Assembly: GCA_027729635.1 (NCBI GenBank)
Contig: JAQCEM010000027.1
Span: 1-28,413 of the forward strand
DNA from: Casp-actino8 sp001510335
GTDB taxonomy: Bacteria; Actinomycetota; Acidimicrobiia; Acidimicrobiales; Ilumatobacteraceae
Reading direction: 5' to 3'
DNA length: 28,413 nt
Of the stretch, positions 15,732 through 23,242 are shown in pieces. A program made the position numbers and the translations under genes. The notes beneath the pieces were generated by a model. The model did not search any database. It worked only from the letters and a program-made list of their open reading frames with translations, and was not told the DNA's origin. How positions within the stretch are numbered: the stretch's first letter is position 1; each line of letters starts with the position of its first letter.

Positions 15732-15950
15732 TCAGCGATTCCGTCGGCGAGATTTTGGTTCTAACGCCGATACCGAAAGAATTTGCCCCGGTCGAAGTAT
15801 CTCGGTTGAAACAACCTGAGGTGAACGCGACATCATCTTACGGATAAGTCGAAAACCCCAGACGAAAACGCCGACGACAAACCATGGGCGACGCCCGCCA
15901 AGAAGTCCTTCTCTAACACTGCGTTTCCGCAGATACGACATCAGTGCCAT
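15732..15950 (-). CDS. Small conserved-looking basic membrane-associated protein
   Basis: A 72-residue protein, function unknown. It opens with a basic 'SYLRKRSVREGLLGG' stretch, followed by a short hydrophobic segment 'WFVVGVFVWGFRLI' (about 23-36) that could cross or lie on the membrane. Then comes a small beta-like tail with 'EILRPGQILSVSAL'. Similar short proteins beside other small membrane genes are common in actinobacteria, though I cannot name a family. It stands four bases before ttuB and nine after the preceding gene, so it belongs to the same transcript. Confidence 0.7.
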   Translation of the reverse strand: MALMSYLRKRSVREGLLGGRRPWFVVGVFVWGFRLIRKMMSRSPQVVSTEILRPGQILSVSALEPKSRRRNR

Positions 15951-15959
15951 GACGATCTT

Positions 15960-16178
15960 TCAGACGCGTCGAATCTCAACGACTGTTGAACGACGCTTTC
16001 CGCTTCGACGACCCATGAGATAGAAAGCCACGACTAAAACGACACCGACGCCACCTGCGATTGCCAACAATGTCGAACGACGATCATCAACTTTGCCCTG
16101 TACGTCTCCTTGAAGCGCGCGCAATTTAGACTCAATATCATCACGCGAAATGTGTGATTGTTTTTTGGTGCTAGCCAT
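15960..16178 (-). CDS. Small single-span membrane protein
   Basis: A 72-residue protein. I took the ATG at 16178 because it forms a TGATG overlap with the stop of the preceding gene and has GGAAAGGAACC upstream; the frame stays open further but would add an unlikely tail. A polar N-terminus with 'SRDDIESKLRALQGDV' is followed by one membrane helix (about 38-54, 'LLAIAGGVGVVLVVAFYL') and a strongly basic end 'GRRSGKRRSTVVEIRRV'. The positive-inside rule suggests that the C-terminus faces the cytoplasm. Function is unknown; the type is widespread in actinobacteria next to the holin-like gene upstream. Confidence 0.8.
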   Translation of the reverse strand: MASTKKQSHISRDDIESKLRALQGDVQGKVDDRRSTLLAIAGGVGVVLVVAFYLMGRRSGKRRSTVVEIRRV

Positions 16179-16525
16179 CAGTTGGGTTCCTTTCCAAGAG
16201 TCGCTTTTTTCACCCGCGATAACGCGATCCACGCAAGTCCGAGGCACAACACCAGCACGATGAGATACGGAACCCAGGAGAAACCGCCATCAAAGGCGCT
16301 GAGTTCAGTCTGCAGAAGACGAAGAATTCCGAGTAACACGAGCACAAGGCCAAGCCCAAGAAACGTTGCGCCCGCTGAACCTAGGGCTAACCAACGACCC
16401 GCACCTTTTAACGGCCCGAGAGTTTCTTGTTTGGCGTACTCTTTGACGAGATCAACAACGTCACTGACGCCCGCCGACTCTCGACGAGCCGAGGAACGAC
16501 CTGTTTGTGGAGTCTCTTCAGCCAT
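16178..16525 (-). CDS. Phage-holin-superfamily-like (DUF1469-type) membrane protein
   Basis: A 115-residue protein with a soluble N-terminus ('DVVDLVKEYAKQETLGPLKGAG') and two membrane helices at about 47-69 and 84-104, then a basic tail. This layout is that of the small two-span proteins labelled phage holin family or Actinobacterial Holin-X. In chromosomal settings like this one they are not phage genes and their role is unknown. It is the first gene of a run of six that ends with trmI: small membrane genes, ttuB, ttuA, trmI. A 99-base gap to the LON-domain gene upstream probably holds its promoter; no clear motif is visible. Confidence 0.78.
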   Translation of the reverse strand: MAEETPQTGRSSARRESAGVSDVVDLVKEYAKQETLGPLKGAGRWLALGSAGATFLGLGLVLVLLGILRLLQTELSAFDGGFSWVPYLIVLVLCLGLAWIALSRVKKATLGKEPN

Positions 16526-16624
16526 GCCTAGTTTCTAGCACCAGAACGGGCAAACCCCACCTGAAAGGCACTTTGTCGCGGCATTTTTGACTGCTAGCCG
16601 CTTCTCATCGGCCCATGTATTAGG

Positions 16625-17254
16625 TCAGTCTTCTTGCAGCCGGAATTGGCAGGCCGCCTCTACATCGCCTAACGACTCTTCTAATAATTGAATCCGTCGA
16701 ACTGGACCATCACAGTTCAACATCCGCTGACGGTCGGCTGGACCAATTGGCGCGAGCGCGACCAACTGAAAAGAGGCGAAAGTTGGGTCAACTGAAAGTT
16801 CAACCGAATCAAATCGCGGGATCGGTCCGCCCAACCGTTCGACTAAGCGACTGACCTCAATCAGGTGGTCAAATGTTCGGACCAATTCCGCTGCTTCAAC
16901 ATTCTCGTGGGGATCATCTGGCCAGTCACTCACCAGCGCCACTGGATATTCAACATCGGCAAGCCACTCATCAACGCGCATCCGACGAGTACCAAGAGCA
17001 ATCACCATTCTCCGTCCGTCCGCAAGCAACTGACTGTCCACAATCCGCGCCACAGTTCCGACCATGGATCGAATGTCTCCTCCACCAACTTCGTGACCCC
17101 GTTCAATCAGAACAACACCGAACTCGGGTTCGCTCGCTGTTAAAACATCGGACATCATCAACTGATACCGCGGTTCAAAAATTTGCAGTGGCAACAAAGC
17201 CCCAGGCACCAACGGAGTACCCAGCGGAAACATCGGCAACCGATACGTGTCCAT
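16625..17254 (-). CDS. LON substrate-binding domain protein
   Basis: A 209-residue stand-alone relative of the N-terminal domain of Lon protease. The typical start 'RLPMFPLGTPLVPGALLPLQIFEPRYQLMM' region is present: the 'FPLG', 'PG', 'LPLQIFEPRY' order is diagnostic. 'FGVVLIERGHEVGGG' and 'GTVARIVDSQLLADGR' follow. There is no ATPase or protease domain, so it is not Lon itself. Such single-domain proteins are frequent in actinobacteria and may bind unfolded or specific proteins; the partner is unknown. An AAAGG lies about ten bases before the ATG, and 14 bases separate it from the carboxypeptidase stop upstream, so the two genes share a transcript. Confidence 0.91.
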   Translation of the reverse strand: MDTYRLPMFPLGTPLVPGALLPLQIFEPRYQLMMSDVLTASEPEFGVVLIERGHEVGGGDIRSMVGTVARIVDSQLLADGRRMVIALGTRRMRVDEWLADVEYPVALVSDWPDDPHENVEAAELVRTFDHLIEVSRLVERLGGPIPRFDSVELSVDPTFASFQLVALAPIGPADRQRMLNCDGPVRRIQLLEESLGDVEAACQFRLQED

Positions 17255-17268
17255 TGAACCAACCTTTA

Positions 17269-18744
17269 CTACGGCGTCGCAGGATTCGCTGGAAGAGGTG
17301 CGATCGCATCTGAACTAGGTCCTTGCGGATATGGGCCCAGCGCCGTGGTTAAAACACCTTCCCATAAGGGTTTGAAAACTGGTTCGTCGTCAACTCCTGG
17401 TGACTGCAACAACAGCGCAAAACGAATCGTCGAGCCACCCTTCACTGGAACAAATCCAACCAGCGCCTTCACGCCACTCAAACTTCCCGTTTTTCCAAAC
17501 AATCGACCCTCTAACGATGTGCCAACAAAAAACTTGGAAAGAGTTCCCGATGTACCGGCGACAGCCAATCGAGAAATCAGTGGATCGTCAATTGAATAGC
17601 GTTCAAGCACCGCCAAGAAGGCTGCACATGTCATTTTGTTGTCTCCCGACAAACCAGAACCATCACTCAGTGTCACCCCATCGAGCGGAATCCCCCATGC
17701 GCTCAACTTGGCCATCATCGCTGAATTCCCAGCCGCCCGACTTCCGACACCACTCGCTCGGAAACCGATTTCTTTCAGCATCATTTCGGCAGTGTTGTTA
17801 TCGCTATTTCGTAACATCTCCCCGACAATGTCGATGAGAGGCGCCGACTGAACAACTGAAACAGTCGGCAATCCAACGGGAGTGACACCAGATGCTGGCG
17901 CACCAATAATCGTCACGCCACGTTCTTGTAACAATCGATAAAACTCTTGTGCCGCACCCATTGCTGGGTCGGTTGACTTCATTGAAGCGCCAAGTACTGC
18001 CCCATCGTTGACGAGCAATCCCGAAATCGGCCCACCTTCAATCGCGCGAAAACCGATTGGCCACGATGGTGGATACAACTCAGCGTCATAGTGAGACGCA
18101 TCGCCAACAACATTGCCATTTATTTGTGTAATTCCAGCCGCAACGACCGAGTCAACGAGTGCTTCTAATGAAGTGGCTGGCTGTTGCGGATACCTCGACA
18201 GGGTCAAGTCATTTGGATACCAAGCACTTGCTAGGAGCGGATCGCCGCCGCCCACTAAATAAATTGAGCCAACGACACCAGCGTTGATCTCGGCCTTGAC
18301 TTCAGTCGAATACTGAAAGTCTGCACCCAGTGAATCGAGCGCCGTCGCCGCAACTAAAAACTTCAATGTGCTGGCTGGTGTTACCGGGGTATCAATTCCA
18401 TCCGACAACATCAAGACGCCGTCAACCGATACCGCCGCACATGAGCCGGCGAGTACGGATCCGCCCAAAGGTCGCAAAGCTTGTTCAAAAGCCACCGAAG
18501 AGGTTTCACGAGCCAATACACCTGGCGTTCGCCGAGCCGACAAAACCGGAGTCTGAGGAATATTCGCGGGCGATGTCGCAACCAGGTCGGGTGCTGGTGG
18601 AGCACTGTTGTCTTGAGAGTTAGCGAACTGCCACAACCAACCCAAGACAATTGAAGGGCCGACTGCTAGAAACAACAAACTAGCGATTGGATTTCTTGCT
18701 GGGCGTGCCCGTCTTTTGGCACGCGCCTTGGCTTGCGACATCAC
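17269..18744 (-). CDS. dacB: D-alanyl-D-alanine carboxypeptidase/endopeptidase (PBP4/DacB, S13)
   Basis: A 491-residue penicillin-binding protein of class C that trims or cuts peptidoglycan peptides outside the membrane. A basic N-terminus and one hydrophobic segment (about 20-40) form an uncleaved anchor or signal. The three active-site motifs are visible: SxxK at 125-128 ('PASTLKF'), SxN at 314-316 ('NSDNNTAEMM') and KTG at 418-420 ('FGKTGSLSG'). The large insertion between the first two motifs is typical of family S13. It can start at GTG 18744 or ATG 18741; GAGGA lies about ten bases upstream of the GTG. It is four bases behind the acyl-CoA synthetase gene, with no obvious functional link. 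Confidence 0.93.
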   Translation of the reverse strand: MMSQAKARAKRRARPARNPIASLLFLAVGPSIVLGWLWQFANSQDNSAPPAPDLVATSPANIPQTPVLSARRTPGVLARETSSVAFEQALRPLGGSVLAGSCAAVSVDGVLMLSDGIDTPVTPASTLKFLVAATALDSLGADFQYSTEVKAEINAGVVGSIYLVGGGDPLLASAWYPNDLTLSRYPQQPATSLEALVDSVVAAGITQINGNVVGDASHYDAELYPPSWPIGFRAIEGGPISGLLVNDGAVLGASMKSTDPAMGAAQEFYRLLQERGVTIIGAPASGVTPVGLPTVSVVQSAPLIDIVGEMLRNSDNNTAEMMLKEIGFRASGVGSRAAGNSAMMAKLSAWGIPLDGVTLSDGSGLSGDNKMTCAAFLAVLERYSIDDPLISRLAVAGTSGTLSKFFVGTSLEGRLFGKTGSLSGVKALVGFVPVKGGSTIRFALLLQSPGVDDEPVFKPLWEGVLTTALGPYPQGPSSDAIAPLPANPATP

Positions 18745-18748
18745 TGAG

Positions 18749-20914
18749 TCACATTCCTCGACGCGCCCGAAACGCGGCAGCGCGATACAAATGACCTAGC
18801 GCCGTGACTGCCCGGTTACCCGATGGGTAACACAAACGGCCAGTTGCGCGAACTGTTGCCGGACCCGGATTTTCGGGATCGGCAACCGCTAATTCTGTTG
18901 CCGTCAGAATTGGTTTGCCAGTTCGGTTTGACAACTCGTCAGCTGCTTCGGCGAAACGCTGATCTTGACGTTCGTGATACGCAACAATGCGATCAATTCC
19001 GTGATCGGGATAAAAGCCACCTTCCCGCAAGAGGCGCGCCTGGTTTGATTGAATGCCGATTCCGAGATAAATCACTGCGTGCACATCTGGATGCACCGCG
19101 ATCATTTCCAGAACTTCGGGAATGGTGTCGCGGGTTTCGCCACCAGCGCAGTCAACCGGATTGCCTTTGCTCCACCGAGGCGGAAGCTTGGTATCGATTT
19201 GAGCCTTCAGATCTTCGGGAAGCTCCATTAACACTAACTGGCCGTCACGGGTGATGGCATCTGAGGTCACGACTCCCCAACCACCGGCAGTCGTCATGAT
19301 GACAACATTGGGTCCCTTCGGTAATGGTTGTGTGGCAAAAGTGGCGGCGACCTCAAACGCTTCTTCAACAGTTTCAGTACGGGTGATACCAGCAGCTCGA
19401 CAAAAGCCGTCAAAAACCTTGTCATTGGCGGCCAGCGCACCAGTGTGCGACGCTGCTGCTTGAGCCCCGCCTTCAGTCGCTCCACCCTTCACCAAGACCA
19501 AAGGTTTGCGCTGCGCAACCGATGCCAATCGCGTCATTAACGTGCGACCATCGGCAATACCTTCCACGTATGCAAGCCCCACGGCAGTTGCTTCATCATC
19601 GGCGTAGTAGTCCAAGTAATCGGCAACGGTTACAGCAGCCGCGTTACCAGCCGATACTGCACGGCTGATTCCGACTCCCGATGACCGCGACCAGTTCAGG
19701 AAACTAGAAACAAAGTTCCCGCTTTGACTGGCGACACCAATTTTTCCGGCTGGTGGATACGGCGCAACAATTTGCGCACACAAATTGGCCGGCGTACTCA
19801 CCACACCTTGACCATTGGGGCCTGCCAACAAGATGCCGAGTTCATCGGCTAAGGCGATCAATTCTTTTTCTGCTTGTTTACCTTCTTCGCCGGCCTCGCC
19901 GTATCCGGCCGAAGTAAGAAACGCTGCTTTCACTCCCTTAGAAGCACAGGCACGAAGCAGCGCTGGGTTGGCGGAGGCCGGTGTGCAAACGAAAACTAAA
20001 TCAATGGCATTGTCGGGAAGTTGCTCGATATCGGCAACGGTCTGAATACCCAGGACATTTTCACCTTGCAAGTTCGTTCCATAAATCCGGCCGGTGTAAC
20101 CGCCGGCCAAAATATTGTGCAACGATACAAAACCAAATTTTCCGGGGTGGGTAGACGCACCAGTAACTAAAACACCTTGAGGTTCAAAGAGGGCTTTAAA
20201 TTGCGCATCGCTTGGCCGCGGACGTGCGGTCGCAATTGAAGTATCGAGTTCACCAATTTCAACTAAAGCATCGACCGCAATTGGTACTCCGTCAGAGCGA
20301 ACAATTAACGGGTTGACGTCAATACTGGCGATATCTGAACGCTCACTCGCTAATTTGCCAAGACCGACCAAAACATCAACTAACTTTTCGCGATCAACGG
20401 CTGCTTCGCCGCGAAATTCTCCCAGAAGTTTTTGCGTTGCCAAATCGGCGACCATCTCATGTGCTGTCACTCGATCAAGTGGTGCCGGTCGAAACACAAC
20501 GTCGGCGATCGCTTCAGCCAAGATTCCGCCGATACCAAGCATGACGCTCGCACCAAACTGCGGGTCGCGAACAACACCGGCAATCAACTCACGATTACCT
20601 TGCACCATCGGAGCGACCAATACGGTGACGGGTCCATCTTCAGGACGAGCCGCCGCGAGTAAATCTGCCGCTGCGTCGTTGACTGCTTGGGCCGAACCCA
20701 ATTTCAATCGAACCAATCCGCGTTCGGTCTTATGAGCAATGGCATCGCCACACAATTTGGCGACGACCGGAAAACCAATCTCGGTTGCTGCAAGTGCTGC
20801 AAGTTCAGCCGTCACAACTTCTCTTTCATCGGCCATAGGAACTCCCGCTTCGCGTAGCAGGGTTTTCGATGCCGATTCGGACAAGGTACGCGAGCGATGA
20901 GCAGAACTAGCCAT
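18749..20914 (-). CDS. ADP-forming acyl-CoA (acetyl-CoA) synthetase, fused, ATP-grasp first
   Basis: A 721-residue NDP-forming acyl-CoA synthetase that interconverts an acyl-CoA plus ADP and phosphate with the free acid, ATP and CoA. Order: an ATP-grasp (beta) domain at about 5-225 ('FPVVAKLCGDAIAHKTE', 'GNRELIAGVVRDP', 'IDVNPL'), a CoA-binding Rossmann domain at about 240-365 ('GVLVTGASTHPGKFG'), and a ligase domain after 390 ('GKIGVASQSGNFVSS') with the phosphorylated His490 in 'AAASHTGALA'. The more familiar bacterial fusion runs alpha then beta; here beta comes first. I placed the start at ATG 20914; a longer frame to 20986 would run through two inverted repeats in the leader. The acid substrate cannot be read from sequence. 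Confidence 0.92.
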   Translation of the reverse strand: MASSAHRSRTLSESASKTLLREAGVPMADEREVVTAELAALAATEIGFPVVAKLCGDAIAHKTERGLVRLKLGSAQAVNDAAADLLAAARPEDGPVTVLVAPMVQGNRELIAGVVRDPQFGASVMLGIGGILAEAIADVVFRPAPLDRVTAHEMVADLATQKLLGEFRGEAAVDREKLVDVLVGLGKLASERSDIASIDVNPLIVRSDGVPIAVDALVEIGELDTSIATARPRPSDAQFKALFEPQGVLVTGASTHPGKFGFVSLHNILAGGYTGRIYGTNLQGENVLGIQTVADIEQLPDNAIDLVFVCTPASANPALLRACASKGVKAAFLTSAGYGEAGEEGKQAEKELIALADELGILLAGPNGQGVVSTPANLCAQIVAPYPPAGKIGVASQSGNFVSSFLNWSRSSGVGISRAVSAGNAAAVTVADYLDYYADDEATAVGLAYVEGIADGRTLMTRLASVAQRKPLVLVKGGATEGGAQAAASHTGALAANDKVFDGFCRAAGITRTETVEEAFEVAATFATQPLPKGPNVVIMTTAGGWGVVTSDAITRDGQLVLMELPEDLKAQIDTKLPPRWSKGNPVDCAGGETRDTIPEVLEMIAVHPDVHAVIYLGIGIQSNQARLLREGGFYPDHGIDRIVAYHERQDQRFAEAADELSNRTGKPILTATELAVADPENPGPATVRATGRLCYPSGNRAVTALGHLYRAAAFRARRGM

Positions 20915-20923
20915 ATCCCAAAG

Positions 20924-20940
20924 GTAGTTGCCACAACTAC
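20924..20940. promoter_or_regulatory. Perfect inverted repeat GTAGTTG-CCA-CAACTAC before the ADP-forming synthetase
   Basis: A perfect seven-base inverted repeat with a three-base spacer ends ten bases upstream of the chosen start codon. It could be a repressor operator, or in RNA a hairpin next to the ribosome binding region. No strong Shine-Dalgarno is seen downstream of it. Confidence 0.5.
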
Positions 20941-20952
20941 TGCCAGCAGGCT

Positions 20953-20964
20953 TTACGACCGTAA
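20953..20964. promoter_or_regulatory. Inverted repeat TTACG-AC-CGTAA in the same leader
   Basis: A second perfect dyad, five bases each side of a two-base spacer, lies 12 bases from the first, on the promoter side. Together the two make a compact regulatory leader between the tRNA terminator and the synthetase gene. Confidence 0.4.
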
Positions 20965-20997
20965 GAAACATCCCGCGAAATAACACGGGAAAATAAC

Positions 20998-21027
20998 ACA
21001 GCAGGCTCCGTTTCCGGAGCCTGCTGT
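20998..21027 (-). terminator. Intrinsic terminator of tRNA-Pro (13-bp stem, GAAA loop)
   Basis: Bases 20998-21010 and 21015-21027 are perfectly complementary over 13 pairs. On the minus strand the four-base loop reads GAAA, a stable GNRA tetraloop, and the stem is followed by GTTATTTTCC. It starts eight bases after the tRNA 3' end, so it should end the tRNA transcript and isolate the synthetase gene. Confidence 0.85.
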
Positions 21028-21034
21028 CATTGTG

Positions 21035-21108
21035 TCGGGCTGACAGGATTTGAACCTGCGACCTCTTGACCCCCAGTCAAGCGCGCTACCAAGCTGCGCC
21101 ACAGCCCG
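21035..21108 (-). tRNA. tRNA-Pro (anticodon GGG)
   Basis: A 74-base cloverleaf on the minus strand. The acceptor stem CGGGCTG pairs with CAGCCCG. The D arm is GCGC-AGCTTGGTA-GCGC. The anticodon stem is CTTGA/TCAAG with loop CTGGGGG, giving anticodon GGG for Pro codons CCC and CCU. The T arm is GCAGG-TTCAAAT-CCTGT. The discriminator base is A, and CCA is not encoded (CAC follows), so it must be added. The T-loop has U54 and A58, the positions handled by the TtuA and TrmI enzymes encoded nearby. Confidence 0.97.
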
Positions 21109-21147
21109 AGTTATGTGCAAACGAGCCTAGCGTCGCCTCTCCCTAAA

Positions 21148-21588
21148 TTAAGAAAGGGGTTTGCCTTGCCGATCCGGAACTCGTCGCAGAGCGATCAGGA
21201 TGAAATCGATGAAGGCCCAAACGCCTAGCCCTCCAAAAGTGAATAACTTCGCCAGACCAATCCCGATGTAGCCCAAGTAAAAGCGATCAACGCCAAAAAC
21301 TCCCAAAAACCAAGCCAAAATCATCGCTGCGATGTAACTCTTATCGCTAAATACCCCGGGTACGGCCGAAGCAGGCGACCAATACGGCTCGCCAACAACT
21401 TGCACCAACGACCCAGGCTTCAGAACTCGTTGGACCGCCATGGAACTCAATTGGTCAAAACTGAACGTTTGTCCATGCATGCCAGGAATCTGAACGTAGT
21501 ACTGAACTCCATGAAACTGACCAGTTGGAGTTGAGAACGACTGATAACCAGGAGCTCCTGGCGGAGGTGGAACCGCAATATTGCTCAT
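21148..21588 (-). CDS. TM2-domain membrane protein with N-terminal GYF_2-like part
   Basis: A 146-residue protein. A Pro-rich N-terminus is followed by a small domain 'YYVQIPGMHGQTFSFDQLSSM' up to 'VVGEPYWSPASAVPGVF' (about 29-80), which looks like the GYF_2 fold often found before membrane domains. Then comes a TM2 domain: two helices at about 84-100 and 112-134, with 'FLGVFGVDRFYLGYIGIGLAKL' carrying the diagnostic DRFYLG between them. TM2 proteins are small membrane proteins of unclear role. It is the last gene of the der group and reads toward the tRNA-Pro gene. No clear Shine-Dalgarno is seen. Confidence 0.85.
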   Translation of the reverse strand: MSNIAVPPPPGAPGYQSFSTPTGQFHGVQYYVQIPGMHGQTFSFDQLSSMAVQRVLKPGSLVQVVGEPYWSPASAVPGVFSDKSYIAAMILAWFLGVFGVDRFYLGYIGIGLAKLFTFGGLGVWAFIDFILIALRRVPDRQGKPLS

Positions 21589-21608
21589 GAGGCAAGATTA
21601 GACGCATC

Positions 21609-21881
21609 TCATACAAAGATTTGGATAACGCGCCATCCTAAATATCCGCATAAAGCCACGACCAAGAGTTTGAAATGCCACGGCACTTTTGCATCATCAC
21701 CGTCTTCAAGACCATGTGCCAACTGACGCAAGTTGATGTTCTCAGCGGTCACCTTGCGGTGGGTCGGTACCGTACTCACAATTTGAGGCGCTTCAAGGAC
21801 CCGTTGACAGGTCGGACAGGTTCCATCGGCAGACATAGCGCTGGGCGCCCAATACTTGGCACAGTCTTCGCAAAAAGGCAT
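21609..21881 (-). CDS. Zinc-ribbon membrane protein, function unknown
   Basis: A 90-residue protein that I cannot assign to a named family. It has an N-terminal zinc ribbon with two CxxC pairs, Cys4/Cys7 ('FCEDC') and Cys22/Cys25 ('CPTC'), a polar linker, and one C-terminal membrane helix at about 70-88 ('FKLLVVALCGYLGWRVIQIF'). It is therefore probably tail-anchored with the ribbon in the cytoplasm. It lies five bases behind der and 20 bases before the TM2 gene, in one transcript. Confidence 0.8.
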   Translation of the reverse strand: MPFCEDCAKYWAPSAMSADGTCPTCQRVLEAPQIVSTVPTHRKVTAENINLRQLAHGLEDGDDAKVPWHFKLLVVALCGYLGWRVIQIFV

Positions 21882-21886
21882 GGCAA

Positions 21887-23242
21887 TCAGTCAGCCCGCT
21901 TACGCACTCGCAACTTCAACGGAGTTGAGCCAAAGTTGAATGCTTCACGAATACTTCGCTCGAGGTAACGCAAGTAAGTGTGTGGCAACTCGCGATTCAC
22001 GAACAACGTAAATGTCGGCGGGTCGGTGGCTCCCTGCAATGCGTACATGACGCGGGCTCCTCCACCTGCTGCTTGACGCTGTTGCGCATCAGCAATTACT
22101 CGGTTCACATCACGGGTCGGGATACGACGGTGGTATTGCAAAATCGCTTCTTGCAAGACGGGACGCAATTTGTGCACACCTTTACCCGTGAGGGCCGACA
22201 CCTTTAGAACTGGGGCATCATCCACGAAATAAAGTTTGCGCTTGACTTCAAGATCAATTCGTTCACGCTCTTCGGCGTCATCAATGAGTTCCCATTTATT
22301 CAACATGATGACGATCGGACATCCGGCAGCATCAATTCGTTCAGCAAGTCGTTGATCTTGCGCGGTAATTCCTTGAGTCGCATCAATCACGAAGAGCGCA
22401 ATATCTGAACCATCTACGGCGCGTAACGCACGAACGAGTGAGTAGTACTCGGCTGAGTCATCAATGCGCGAGCGACGGCGCATACCGGCGGTATCAACGA
22501 AGACAACTGGGCCGTCTTCGGTCTCAACCAAAGTATCAATTGAGTCGCGAGTTGTCCCTGGCATGTCATGAACAACTGCGCGATCTTCACCAACTAAACG
22601 GTTGAACAATGTGCTCTTACCAACGTTCGGACGACCAACAAGAGCAACACGCGGCGGCTTCTGTTCACCAACAGGAATGATCTCTTGATCAAGTCCGTAA
22701 TTCGGAATGTATTCCTCGCTCAGTGGTGAAGACGGCATCCGCACAATCACTTCATCAAGTAAGTCACCGGCCCGTCGACCGTGCAGGGCGCTCACGGGAT
22801 ACGGGTCACCGAGACCGAGTGATAAGAAATCCCAACGATCAGCTTCGCGACGATCATTGTCGGCTTTGTTCACGACCAACATCACGGTTGCGGCCGACTT
22901 GCGCAGCCAACTAGCCATGAGTTCATCATCGTCGGTGACACCGACTGATCCGTCAACAACAAAAATCACGAGGTCGGCATTGCGAACCGCTGCTTCAACT
23001 TGACGACTGACTTTGGCGTCAAGCTCGCTACCGCCTGGCATCCAACCACCGGTATCGACCAGCATGAAGCGATGGCCTAGCCAATTTGCCTCAAGTTCTT
23101 TACGGTCACGGGTAACACCGGGACGATCTTCAACAATGGCCGCTTGTTCACCGATGACACGATTAAAAAGGGTGCTCTTGCCAACATTGGGACGACCAAC
23201 AATGACCGCTACGGGTAGTTGGATTTCGATTTCTTCACTCAT
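21887..23242 (-). CDS. der: Ribosome-assembly GTPase Der (EngA)
   Basis: A 451-residue GTPase with two tandem G domains, essential for maturation of the 50S ribosomal subunit. Each domain shows the P-loop 'GRPNVGKS' (16-23 and 203-210), a DTGG/DTAG switch II motif ('LVDTGGW' near 61, 'VDTAGMRRRS' later) and an NKxD motif ('NKAD', 'NKWE'). The C-terminal KH-like domain (about 355-451, ending 'PLKLRVRKRAD') is complete. The start overlaps the end of the radical-SAM gene by ATGA (23239-23242), coupling the two. Confidence 0.97.
   Translation of the reverse strand: MSEEIEIQLPVAVIVGRPNVGKSTLFNRVIGEQAAIVEDRPGVTRDRKELEANWLGHRFMLVDTGGWMPGGSELDAKVSRQVEAAVRNADLVIFVVDGSVGVTDDDELMASWLRKSAATVMLVVNKADNDRREADRWDFLSLGLGDPYPVSALHGRRAGDLLDEVIVRMPSSPLSEEYIPNYGLDQEIIPVGEQKPPRVALVGRPNVGKSTLFNRLVGEDRAVVHDMPGTTRDSIDTLVETEDGPVVFVDTAGMRRRSRIDDSAEYYSLVRALRAVDGSDIALFVIDATQGITAQDQRLAERIDAAGCPIVIMLNKWELIDDAEERERIDLEVKRKLYFVDDAPVLKVSALTGKGVHKLRPVLQEAILQYHRRIPTRDVNRVIADAQQRQAAGGGARVMYALQGATDPPTFTLFVNRELPHTYLRYLERSIREAFNFGSTPLKLRVRKRAD

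Noticed and set aside
16178..16525. Phage holin homology, which could suggest a prophage
   Set aside because: The gene sits in a run of ordinary chromosomal genes with overlapping starts, and no other phage gene is present. Chromosomal holin-like proteins of this type are common in actinobacteria.
20915..20986. N-terminal extension of the ADP-forming synthetase to 20986
   Set aside because: The extra 24 residues have no family counterpart and would lie over two perfect inverted repeats that look like a regulatory leader.
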